29,066 bases of DNA from Lentisphaeria bacterium (GTDB lineage Bacteria; Verrucomicrobiota; Lentisphaeria; Oligosphaerales; Oligosphaeraceae), in NCBI GenBank assembly GCA_016287975.1, contig JAEEXV010000143.1:1-29066 (forward strand). Direction: 5' to 3'. This document shows positions 17,301-24,900 of the stretch, one piece after another. Position 1 is the first letter of the stretch. The number at the start of each line of letters is the position of its first letter. A program made the translations under genes and the position numbers. The notes below the pieces were generated by a model. It made no database searches and had not been told where the DNA came from. It worked only from the letters and a program-made list of their open reading frames with translations.

Positions 17301-17861
17301 ATGCCGTTGCTGGACGCCGAGCAGCACCGCCTCACCGGCACCGACTTCTGGATCTATGTCGGCGGCGGCACCTACTTCCCGTTCGCCACCTTCGAGCGCG
17401 TCGACCAGCCGCTCATCCAAAGCCGCGCCTTCTTCTTCCCGATCATCACCCACCCGCACATCACCGGATGGCTGCACTGGGCCACCAACCTGTGGGACCT
17501 GAACCGGCGCCACGACTACGACTGGAGCCGATGGGACACCTCCCACGGCGAAAACAGCGGCATGAAGGCCATCTTCTACCCCGGACCAAACCTCCAGTGC
17601 TTCCCGTCCCTCCGCGCCGAGGCAATCCGCGACGGCATCGAGGACGTCAACTACGCCCGACTGGCCGAGGAGCTCATCCGGCAGCGCCGCTTCCCCAACG
17701 ACCAGGCGCGCGCCGACGCCGCCCGGGAACTCGCCGACATCCAAGGCAAATTCTCCCTCGGCATCTCCCAGACCTGCCGCGACCCCGAACAGCTCAAGGC
17801 CCTCCGGAAACGCCTGACCGCCCTCCTCAACCGCCTCTGGATGCTGGAAGAAGGCAAATGA
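14382..17861 (+). CDS. Exported GH123/DUF4091-like glycoside hydrolase, 1159 aa
   Basis: A strong GGAGGAG lies upstream of the ATG. Residues 1-20 are a signal peptide (MKRIFSLVIILSTLLPAADA). Residues about 25-190 are beta-rich and carbohydrate-binding-like. Residues 343-410 are a long charged helix pair (LEEAAVALENTKRLL and following). About 520-640 is a beta-sandwich, and about 650-1100 a TIM barrel. The catalytic signature of GH123 and DUF4091 is seen as YGYDES with D921-E922 (Asp stabiliser, Glu acid/base in characterised GH123 beta-N-acetylgalactosaminidases). Near the end GWLHWATNLWD and PSLRAEAIRDGIEDVNY (about 1076) are classic for this group. A discoidin-like insert (RIFGSQDGRAYQPV, around 740) interrupts the barrel. 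It likely removes N-acetylhexosamine or a related sugar from host or dietary glycans outside the cytoplasm. The substrate is inferred from the family, and DUF4091 members are diverse. Confidence 0.8.
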   Translation: MKRIFSLVIILSTLLPAADAPLALPPFAKWSVYQRKGAIGKVEILPTTADAPLGKARFLPVEGDHTRYAVTLYGLVHPAKNGRYRLAASWRSSKEMTAPAKLVLYFQARDRSGKWVNAVTKNPVPVRKNIPPGASGEIECRIDLGAIPEASDLAWLAPTIVVQQLKGGALEITSVRLEPWTSEKQEPKPATAMAVATPAPSAGLAGFRALPKLPHYQWPHELKGFKFRTLINHTPLGVNELTLNPGHRAAGFQWPDGHTVLARFQDGKWRLEEGDLPGKLVPAGELDGETLRLAEFGTGVRAAVGQRQITLERLRPGTGATLLLAEGAPEPPVFSMELLPDLLHWLYLEEAAVALENTKRLLARNRQMLARNTYYAARRWQMRIAHTEKMLRQSQEQIAAASRGLVPAIAALPRARDRYHYLMAFAAPRFYETNDSYLGPVFHKLWFSKMQGAPEVADALELARQAEALFRRCFYDQRHAFQLGKASGNTLAASWCDNLTQVPKRACGPENLAADGELSLARGESEGIQLVLTAGAAPVANCSVELKPALPAGLSVKFHLVDYIRSMPPSVPMLPLSTRGGLVPDVLKTIPPRQRFHVAPETNQSLWMTFTADDGAAPGTYDLTAVVTGADNLRLELPLKVTVQPFRLGANRLACMAGLRCSVLRRWFCDNQATDPRFPKVRRNFIATYLEYKMNPLDLYVPSPALEDLPFALQHGLREVNVARAFDDFADPAPAVPRFVRIFGSQDGRAYQPVKATARLAKRGDGLLDDTDLIVVPDASEPSFPFYKVHYAETRDWHGSESGAIRLYPAEGGSIELLDAKDAAIAPAGLQFLHNDRKPEQSEGFRKAPLPATFVFDQLRTRSPVETHASIVIAVPDGRRPASIRLVNRQVEKAARQLKETYEKYHAIAGDKVTYYIYGYDESPAHLHPKVRTAAERLRKAFPQLRSVTTIARIADPEIYRYLSIHCPGNGSSMPLLDAEQHRLTGTDFWIYVGGGTYFPFATFERVDQPLIQSRAFFFPIITHPHITGWLHWATNLWDLNRRHDYDWSRWDTSHGENSGMKAIFYPGPNLQCFPSLRAEAIRDGIEDVNYARLAEELIRQRRFPNDQARADAARELADIQGKFSLGISQTCRDPEQLKALRKRLTALLNRLWMLEEGK

Positions 17862-17942
17862 TCCGCGTCACGCTGCTGTCGTTGCTTTTCATCTTCTTTC
17901 CTGGCAAAACGTTCAAAAGAAAGCAAATGGTCCGCGTCACGC
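17854..17942 (+). repeat. 20-bp direct repeat, 69-bp offset, duplicating a start codon region
   Basis: GCAAATG(a/g)TCCGCGTCACGC occurs at 17854-17873 and 17923-17942 with one mismatch. Each copy contains an ATG in the same frame. The 49 bases between them are more AT-rich than the surroundings and encode a hydrophobic segment. Confidence 0.85.
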
Positions 17943-19054
17943 CTCTGCCCAAAGCCTGGAGCCGGCTCGACGAGCCAGACTTCTTCCACCCCTCCATCGC
18001 CGAACTCGACGACGGCACCTGGCTCATGACCATGCAGCGCAAGCCGCCGGTCGATGACATCTACGGCCCGCCGGAATTCGCCCTCAGCGCCGACCGCGGC
18101 GCCCATTGGAGCGCGCCCGCGCCGATCCCCGGAATGGAATACCGTGAAACCGCGCCGGGAATCCTCCGCAATGTCGCCGACATCCGCGTCTTCAGCAGCC
18201 CCGACCGCAAATCCGCCCTGGTCATCGGCGTCACCTCCTACTATCGCGGCGACAAGCGCCTCCCGCCCGCCGAGCACACCGCCCAGACCCCGAAACAGCC
18301 GATGTACGCCTTCTTCCACCGCGACACCGGCTGGAGTCCCGCGCGGCTTCTGGGCGCGGGCTGCTTCCCCCAGGGAATCCACTGGCGCGCCGCCTGCACT
18401 CAAATCGTCTGGCAGGACGACTCCATCATCCTGCCGGTCTACTTCACGGAGCGCCCCGGCCATTTCGCCGCGCGAACCCTGCGGCTCACGTGGGACGGCG
18501 ATACCCTCCGGACCACCGCCTGGGGACCGGCGCTCACCCACGGCTTCGGCCGAGGCTTCATCGAACCCTCTGCCGTCGGCTTCCGGAACCGCTATTATCT
18601 TACCCTCCGCGCCGAGGACGGCCACGGCCACTGGTGCGTCTCCGACGACGGACTGCACTGGTCGCCTCCGCAGGTCTGGCGCTTCGACGACGGAACTCCC
18701 CTGGAGACCTCCACCACCCAGCAGCACTGGCTGCGTCTCGGCGACCAGCTGTGCCTCGTCTACACCCGGCGCCGCCCGGAAAACGAACACGTCATGCGCT
18801 GGCGCTCGCCGCTGCTGGTCGCCGTCTTCGACCCCGCCGCCGGCTGCCTGCGCCGCGACAGCGAACGCGTCGTCTTCCCCTACCGGGAACGCGACGGCCT
18901 CTACAACCGCATGGGGAATTTCCATGCGGCGGAACTGCCCGGCGGCCGCGGCGTCGTCTCCGTCGGCGCCCTCTACGCAGAAGTGCAGGGCGACTGCATC
19001 CTCCGCAATTTCTCCGAAGTCTGCATTGCCGAACTCAACTGGGAGCAACCATGA
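17858..19054 (+). CDS. Sialidase-fold (BNR/Asp-box) hydrolase
   Basis: This encodes 398 aa from ATG 17858 (ATGA overlap with the previous stop) or 375 aa from ATG 17927. The fold is a six-bladed propeller type: HPSIAELDDGTWLMTMQR is a typical first blade, SADRGAHW is an Asp-box, and VSDDGLHW is a degenerate one. Basic residues suitable for a carboxylate-binding Arg triad are present, but I cannot assign them. The longer form begins with MIRVTLLSLLFIFF, a hydrophobic segment that could act as a signal or membrane anchor but lacks an obvious cleavage site. This segment is encoded by a 69-bp duplication-like insertion, described separately. Relatives include exo-alpha-sialidases and other glycan-active enzymes. 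In this operon it may act after the GH123-like enzyme and before the aldolase. Confidence 0.8.
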   Translation: MIRVTLLSLLFIFFPGKTFKRKQMVRVTPLPKAWSRLDEPDFFHPSIAELDDGTWLMTMQRKPPVDDIYGPPEFALSADRGAHWSAPAPIPGMEYRETAPGILRNVADIRVFSSPDRKSALVIGVTSYYRGDKRLPPAEHTAQTPKQPMYAFFHRDTGWSPARLLGAGCFPQGIHWRAACTQIVWQDDSIILPVYFTERPGHFAARTLRLTWDGDTLRTTAWGPALTHGFGRGFIEPSAVGFRNRYYLTLRAEDGHGHWCVSDDGLHWSPPQVWRFDDGTPLETSTTQQHWLRLGDQLCLVYTRRRPENEHVMRWRSPLLVAVFDPAAGCLRRDSERVVFPYRERDGLYNRMGNFHAAELPGGRGVVSVGALYAEVQGDCILRNFSEVCIAELNWEQP

Positions 19055-19944
19055 AACCGAAAGTCCTCTCCGCCTCCGTCACTCCGTTCCACGCCGACGG
19101 CACCATTGACTGCCCAAGCATGCGGCGCATCGTCCGCCGCGCCATCCGCCAGGGGCTGGACGGTATCTTCGTCGCCGGCAGCATGGGGGAATGGTTCACC
19201 TACTCGCTCGACGAGCGCGAGCAGCTCATCCGCGCCGCCCAGGAAGAGGCGGGCACGGAACTCGCCATCCTCACCGGCATCCACGCCTCCACCGCCGCCG
19301 AATGCATCGCCTTCGCCAAACGGCTCGCCGACTGCCCCGCCGCCGCCTTCGTGCTCGTCCTCCCCGAAAAGGCCAAATGCCCCGAGCCGCTACGGTATCT
19401 GGCGGAAGTCGCCGCCGCCGCCGACCGCCCGCTCTACTATTACCATTGCCCGGCCCGCAACGCCATCAACTTCACCACCGCCGAATTCGCCGAAATCCTC
19501 CGCCTCCCGAACGTCGTCGGCATCAAGAACTCCGCCAGCAACATGCGCGTCCGCAAGGAACTCCTGCTGCTGAAGGAATCCCGTCCATTCACCCTCCTCG
19601 AGGGCAATGAGTGGGCCGTCGACGAGGCCATCCTCGTCGGTTGCGACGGCGTGCTCTGCGGCTCCGGCGCGCTCTGCGGACGCATGCTCCGAGGCATCGC
19701 CGACGCCGCCGCGGAAGGCCAGGTCGCCGAGGCCATCAAACGCCAGCGCGACCTCATCCGCTTCTTCCACGCCATCTACGGACCCGACGTCACCACCGCC
19801 TGGACCGGCGAAAAGTACGCGCTGTGGCGCCTCGGCGTGATCGACGACCCGCTCGCCAAGGCCCAGAAGATGGAGGTGCTTACGGAGGCGCGCCGCCGCG
19901 AAATCGACCAGGCTCTGGAAACGCACCGGGAGGCTCTGCTCTGA
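19051..19944 (+). CDS. DHDPS/N-acetylneuraminate lyase-family aldolase
   Basis: This encodes 297 aa, the normal length for this class I aldolase family. GGGAG lies five bases before the ATG, which overlaps the previous stop (ATGA). Landmarks are GSMGE at 43-47 (GSTGE in most members), YHCPAR at 131-136 supplying the active-site Tyr, and the Schiff-base Lys K159 in VVGIKNSAS. The family cleaves or condenses pyruvate with aldehydes: lysine synthesis (DapA), sialic acid cleavage (NanA), or sugar-acid breakdown. R136 corresponds to Arg138 of E. coli DapA, whereas NanA has Leu142 there. Together with Met for Thr in the GSTGE loop, this makes plain sialate lyase doubtful despite the neighbouring sialidase-fold gene. 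Lysine biosynthesis is unlikely in this operon. A 2-keto-3-deoxy-type acid is a possible substrate. Confidence 0.88.
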   Translation: MKPKVLSASVTPFHADGTIDCPSMRRIVRRAIRQGLDGIFVAGSMGEWFTYSLDEREQLIRAAQEEAGTELAILTGIHASTAAECIAFAKRLADCPAAAFVLVLPEKAKCPEPLRYLAEVAAAADRPLYYYHCPARNAINFTTAEFAEILRLPNVVGIKNSASNMRVRKELLLLKESRPFTLLEGNEWAVDEAILVGCDGVLCGSGALCGRMLRGIADAAAEGQVAEAIKRQRDLIRFFHAIYGPDVTTAWTGEKYALWRLGVIDDPLAKAQKMEVLTEARRREIDQALETHREALL

Positions 19945-19946
19945 CC

Positions 19947-20390
19947 ATGCGCTACCGCGAGACCGGCCAAACCCATCTGACCTTCCACGATTCCGTCCGC
20001 TTCGTCCTCGACTATCTCGCCGAACACTACGGCGACGCCGGCATGGACGCCGTCATCAAGGCCAACGCCCTGGAGGTCCACAAGAGCATCAAGGAGCGCC
20101 TGGACGAGGGCGACCCCACCGAACTGATCTCGCACTGGACCTACTACCTCAACCGCGAAAAGGCCCCGTATCGGATCACCGTGGAGCCGGACCGCATCGT
20201 CATCGAAGTGCTGGAATGCCCCGCCTTCCGCACCCTGCGCGCCACCGGACGCCCCGTCAGCCCGAACCTCTGCCGCTGCACCCGCCTCACCAACGAAGCC
20301 TGGTGCGAGGGCGGCCCCTTCGAGGTCACCCACGAATCCCTGGGCGAGGGACACTGCCGGCAGATCTTCACCCGGAGAAAAGCGCCATGA
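19947..20390 (+). CDS. Small Cys-containing protein of unknown function (pair member A)
   Basis: This encodes 147 aa starting two bases after the aldolase stop, with a distant GGGAGG as possible ribosome-binding site. There is no signal peptide, so it is probably cytoplasmic. The first half is helical (SVRFVLDYLAEHYG, ALEVHKSIKERLD). The second half has Cys at 91, 109, 111, 120 and 137 and ends with GEGHCRQIF. The LECPAF...C.C...GHCRQIF layout recalls ligand-binding folds such as V4R or ATC-hydrolase-like proteins, but this is an impression, not an assignment. Its C-terminal half lines up loosely with that of the next gene, so the two may be distant paralogues forming a complex. It follows the aldolase in the operon, so a role in the same pathway is likely. 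Confidence 0.75.
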   Translation: MRYRETGQTHLTFHDSVRFVLDYLAEHYGDAGMDAVIKANALEVHKSIKERLDEGDPTELISHWTYYLNREKAPYRITVEPDRIVIEVLECPAFRTLRATGRPVSPNLCRCTRLTNEAWCEGGPFEVTHESLGEGHCRQIFTRRKAP

Positions 20391-20947
20391 TCTTCTCTGA
20401 CCTCTACGTCCGCTTCTACAGCCAGGCCTTCAAATTCGTCGACGCCCAGGGCCCCGGCGAACTCGACCGATTCTTCCTGGCCATCTCCGACAACGTCGCC
20501 CTCCGAGTCCTCGACCTCTTCATGGCCAAAGGACTCCAGGGCATGGCCGAATACTGGGGAAACATCAGCCGCGAGGAAAACTGCCGCGGCGCAGGCCATA
20601 CCCAGGACGGCGTGCGATACAGCCATATGCTCCAATGCCCCAGCCTCGGAAAAGTCCTCAACTCCGACGCCACACCCTGCTCCAAGTACTGCCTCCACTG
20701 CCCCGGATGGGTCCTCCCCCTGATGACCAGATGCGGATTCTACTGCGTCTATGACGTCATCGCACTCGACCGACCCGAATGCCAGAGCTACATCACCGAA
20801 TCCCGCGAAAAGGCCGAGGAGGCCTTCCGCCAACTCCAGGCCGAAGGCAAAACGCCCGACATCCTCTTCTCCAACCTCGACCGCGCCGACGAAGTGGAGG
20901 CAAACCAACGCCGGCGGCACGACCTGCTGAAAGCAAACCCAACGTAA
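20387..20947 (+). CDS. Cys-rich protein of unknown function (pair member B)
   Basis: This encodes 186 aa, and its start overlaps the previous stop (ATGA). GGAGA lies nine bases upstream. Eight Cys fall in residues 66-132: C66, C84, C98, C102, C105, C116, C120 and C132, with a CxxxCxxC group at 98-105 (PCSKYCLHCPGW). The pattern suggests metal or Fe-S binding, or disulfides if exported, but there is no signal peptide. LQCPSLGK here corresponds to LECPAFRT in the preceding protein, and ECQSYI to HCRQIF, supporting distant paralogy. No known domain is recognised. It is the last gene of the operon; no intrinsic terminator follows. Confidence 0.75.
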   Translation: MIFSDLYVRFYSQAFKFVDAQGPGELDRFFLAISDNVALRVLDLFMAKGLQGMAEYWGNISREENCRGAGHTQDGVRYSHMLQCPSLGKVLNSDATPCSKYCLHCPGWVLPLMTRCGFYCVYDVIALDRPECQSYITESREKAEEAFRQLQAEGKTPDILFSNLDRADEVEANQRRRHDLLKANPT

Positions 20948-21175
20948 CTCCCGCCCCGATCCTATTATAGAACCGGTTGATCTGCGGGACAAGATGAGGT
21001 CGAAAAGGACCTTATATTATGGACATGCTTCATTTTGGGTGTGCCAATGGCATCCCCGCCGTCACTTCCAAGGGTCCCGAAATAGCGCTCGCCTCCATGC
21101 CTTCCGTTTGGGACATCACGCCTCATTACGAATGACATGAAATTTGAATCCACATAGACAGCCAAACACCAAAGA
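20948..21175. other. Intergenic region between glycan operon and defence block
   Basis: This is 228 bases with no supported gene. It holds an AT-rich TTATATTATG segment (21012-21021) that could be part of a promoter for the rightward genes, without a clear -35. At 21042-21062 is a sequence close to GCCAATGGCATCCCCGCCGT, resembling the repeat core at 10151 and so possibly a diverged copy of the same dispersed element. Composition changes here from the very GC-rich operon to the more balanced defence block. Confidence 0.5.
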
Positions 21176-21934
21176 ATGATTCACTACAATAACAATATAA
21201 AATTCCATGCAACAGATCTCGAAATCAATGGTTTGAAATTCGCTGTCGAATTCAAGGACATCAAGCACATCCACCTGTCCGTCTACCCCCCGGACGGGCA
21301 CGCCCACGTTTCCGCTCCGATAAACACGGCGGAGACGCAGCTAAAGCTCTTCATACTCAAGAAATGGGTGTGGCTGTCAGAGAAGATACGCAAGGCGAAG
21401 GAGCACCCGACTGTCCCAGTTCGCAAATATGTATCGGGAGAAGAGCATCTATGGCGCGGGCAGTCATTCCGTTTGAAAGTGATTGAGGATGTCACCATAG
21501 TACCGAAGATACTGGTCAACGGCGATTATCTGGAACTGTATGCCCCGCCACATTCAACACGTGAAAAAAGGATGCAGATTCTGTACGATTGGTATCGGGG
21601 ACGGCTGAACGAGACTTTGGAGTCTAGCGTCGCAAAATGGGAGGATCGCCTGAACGTGAAGGCCGAGGCATGGGACATCCTGAAAATGCGCGCCCGATGG
21701 GGATCCTGCAATTCAAGGACAAAGACACTGCTCTTCAATCTGGAGCTTGCGAAAAAGCCAATAGCCTGCGTGGAGTACATAGTTGTGCATGAACTGGCGC
21801 ATCTTCTGGAAAAGAGCCACAACGACCGTTTCCAGCAGATTCTCCAGACCTACCTGCCGACATGGCGTGAATTGCGCCGACAGCTGAACGAGTTCCCGAT
21901 TTCAGAGGAAATGTTCCGGGAGGATGCAAAATGA
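21176..21934 (+). CDS. YgjP/DUF45-type zinc metallopeptidase-like protein
   Basis: This encodes 252 aa. The zinc motif HELAH is at 205-209 with a downstream H215 (HELAHLLEKSH), and the upstream RWGSCNSRTKTLLFNLEL is the usual strand block of the YgjP/DUF45 group related to SprT and M48 peptidases. It is cytoplasmic with no signal or membrane segment. The start lacks a clear ribosome-binding site. Its stop overlaps the HsdR start (ATGA), and HsdR's GGGAGG lies within its last codons, so the two are co-translated. DUF45 genes are commonly found directly upstream of hsdR in type I restriction loci; their role there is not settled, and control of HsdR turnover is one idea. Confidence 0.88.
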   Translation: MIHYNNNIKFHATDLEINGLKFAVEFKDIKHIHLSVYPPDGHAHVSAPINTAETQLKLFILKKWVWLSEKIRKAKEHPTVPVRKYVSGEEHLWRGQSFRLKVIEDVTIVPKILVNGDYLELYAPPHSTREKRMQILYDWYRGRLNETLESSVAKWEDRLNVKAEAWDILKMRARWGSCNSRTKTLLFNLELAKKPIACVEYIVVHELAHLLEKSHNDRFQQILQTYLPTWRELRRQLNEFPISEEMFREDAK

Positions 21935-24900
21935 ACTATCAAGAGCAAAAGGAAAGAGAATATCAGGATCACGTCCTCGGGATTTTCCAGAACGGGCTTC
22001 ATTTCCATTATCTGGGCAATTTCACGTATGGCAGAGGCGGCTCCGCAAATGCAGAGGGACAGAAGAACAGCCCTTTTCTTGAGGAGCGCTTTCGGATATT
22101 CCTGCATGACCGCGCAAATCAAAGCGGCAGACAATTCACGGACGCACAGGTGGCCGACGCTGTTCACCAGATTAAAAACGCCATCTCGCTTCCAGACTCG
22201 CGTCAGGGCACACTGGTGAACCAGAACACGCAAGTCACGGAAATGCTCATCTACGGCGTCAAGGCACGTCCGCGCCCTGACGAGCCAGAGGAGGACATAC
22301 CTCTTTTTGATTTTGGCGACCCCACGAATAATGACTTCGCCGTCGCCGAGGAGGTCAGTTTCACCGACCCCATAACCGGCAAGAACAGCCGTCCCGACCT
22401 GGTCGTCTATGTCAATGGCTTTGCATTGGCCGTGATTGAGCTGAAGAGAAGTCTGGTGTCCCTGACCGAGGGCATCAAGCAGCACCTCTCCAATGAGATT
22501 GACCTGATTTCCTCATTCTTCACAACCGTCCAGTTCACCGTCGCCGCAAGCGACGGCAATGGCTTCCAGTACGGGACCATCTGCACGCCGCAGGATTTCT
22601 GGTGTCCGTACAAGCGCGATGGCGAATTAACCGCATTGAATGACAACGAGGCTTTCGAGACCTTCTTCGAGAAAGAGCATTTCATGCGGATGTTCCGATA
22701 TGGTGTCATCACCGACGGCGGAATCAAGAAAGTCATGCGTCCACACCAGTACCATGCGCTGTGCGCCTGCATCCCGCGCCTCGAAAACAAAGCCAGCGGC
22801 ATCATCTGGCACTCGCAGGGTTCGGGGAAATCTCTGACCATGATCTGGTTGGCTTCATACATCCGCGCCAATTTCCAGGATCCGCGTGTCCTGGTCATCA
22901 CGGACAGGACGGAGCTTGACATTCAGATTGCCAACAACTTCAAGCAGACTGGCCAGGACCTTCACCGCGCCACCAGCGGCGACGACCTCCTCAAGACGCT
23001 GAAGGGGGGGACGGAGTGGCTTATCTGCACCCTCATCCATAAATTCGGCGGCGGAACAGATTCCGGCGAGGAGGAATCAGCACCGAAGATTCCGCTGGAT
23101 ACCTACCTAGAAAAACTCCGCGAGAAGATTCACTCAAAATACGGCGATGACTTCAAGGCGCGCGGCTCCAACATATTCGTGTTCGTGGACGAATGCCATC
23201 GGACGCAGAGCGGACGCCTCCACGAGGCGATGAGGGACATCATGGGGCAGGACGTAATGCTCATCGGCTTCACGGGGACGCCCCTTCTGAAGAGGGAGAA
23301 GGAGAACACATACAGCGCCTACAGCAAGACCTCCGTGGCGAAATTCGGGCCGTACATACACCAGTATCTCCACAAGGAGGCTGTGGCGGACAAAGTCATC
23401 AACGACCTCCAATACGAAAACCGTGATGTCGAGCAGAGAATAAGCAGCAAGGAGCAGCTGGACGCAAAGAAGGAGGAGATAACCCGCGGACTTGATGACC
23501 AAAAACGCCAGCAGGTCGAGGACCGTTGGGCTACATTGGAGCGGATCTTCTCATCAAAGGAGCGAATCGAGCGAATCGGATACTCGATTCTGGATGACAT
23601 GTCCAAGCCGCCCCTTTCCGAGGGATGGTGCAACGCCATGCTTGTCGCCGGGAACATAGAGTCCGCCTACCGCTACTACGATTGGTTTCAGAACCGTTGC
23701 ACCGACACCACGCTTCGGGGCAGATGCGCCGTGGTGACCAGCTACGAGCCAAGCGATGACGACCTGCGCAAGAAGACCAGCAACCCGGCCCAGGAGAAGG
23801 CCAGCAAATTCAAGTATCGAATGGCAAAACAGTCCTTCGAGGACGCAGGTCAGCCGAATGCCGAGAAATATGAGGAATGGGCAAAGGACCGCTTCATCAA
23901 CCAGCCTGGGCAGCTGAAACTGATGATAGTCGTGGACAAGCTGCTGACTGGTTTTGATGCCCCATGCGCAACCTACCTTTACATTGACAAGGACATGCGT
24001 GACCACAATCTGTTCCAGGCCATCTGTCGCGTGAACCGCCTCGGCAAGGACGTGAAGGACCAGGACGGGCATATAATTGCCATGACCAAGAAGAAATACG
24101 GCGTCATCGTCGATTTCAAGAACCTCTTCCATAAGATTCAGGAGGCGGTCGCAGACTTCAACGACCGTGACGGCGGTCTTGGCGGCTTCGACCCGAAGGA
24201 CATAGAGGGGCTGCTGAAAGACCACGTGGAGATGGTCAAGGAGCGTTTTCTGGCGGCCTTGTCCGCCTACAGCTGCCTCAAGGCCAGCTGGGGCGACCGT
24301 GACATGGACGCGCTTCTTGAGTACTATGTGACGGACTTTGACAACGACCCCGCAGCCGAACGCAGACAGTTCCTTTACTCCATCGCGCGGCAGTTCGCCA
24401 ACGCATACTCCAATTTCGCCGACCATATTGGACGTGCTGGATACACGACCGAGCAGGCGAACAGCTGGCATCGTCAGGTTTCAGAGGCAAACCAGGTCAG
24501 CCTTCGGGTGGAGCAGAAGTCAGGGGATTTCTTCGACGAAAAGGAGAAGGATCCGGAGATGCGAGCACTGCTTGACCGCTTCATCCATGCGGACGAGGCT
24601 GAGGTACTCATTCACGCAACGGAGGATTTCTCCTTCCTCGACCTGCTGGATGACGGGGCGGATACCGACAAGACGGCGGATGAGGCCGCCAAGAAGGCCG
24701 GCAACGGCAAATCCGCCGCTGAAATCGTCGAGGGGAAGGCGCGTTCGGTCATCAACTCATACCGCCAGCGCGACCCCGCAATGTACCAGATTTTCTCCGA
24801 GCGTCTCCAGGCACTTCTGGAACAAGCCAGGCAGGAAAAGCAGGACTATGCGGAGACCATCAGGCGGCTGATTGATCTCATCAAGTCGATGCGGCGCGGC

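Noticed and set aside
16194..17744. A 516-codon open frame on the - strand
   Set aside because: It is Val/Gly/Asp-rich with no recognisable fold and entirely opposite a convincingly coding gene.
15140..17857. A long + strand open frame leading into the sialidase-fold gene
   Set aside because: This part is an Arg/Pro-rich shadow of the GH123-like gene in another frame; only the segment from 17858 onward reads as a real protein.
19051..19944. Direct annotation as nanA or dapA
   Set aside because: The key residues are mixed (Arg at the DapA position, Met in GSTGE) and the operon is neither a lysine nor a proven sialate locus, so no gene symbol is given.
20965..21165. A 66-codon - strand frame
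   Set aside because: It lies in a repeat-like intergenic region, has no ribosome-binding site, and its composition is explained by the dispersed repeat core.
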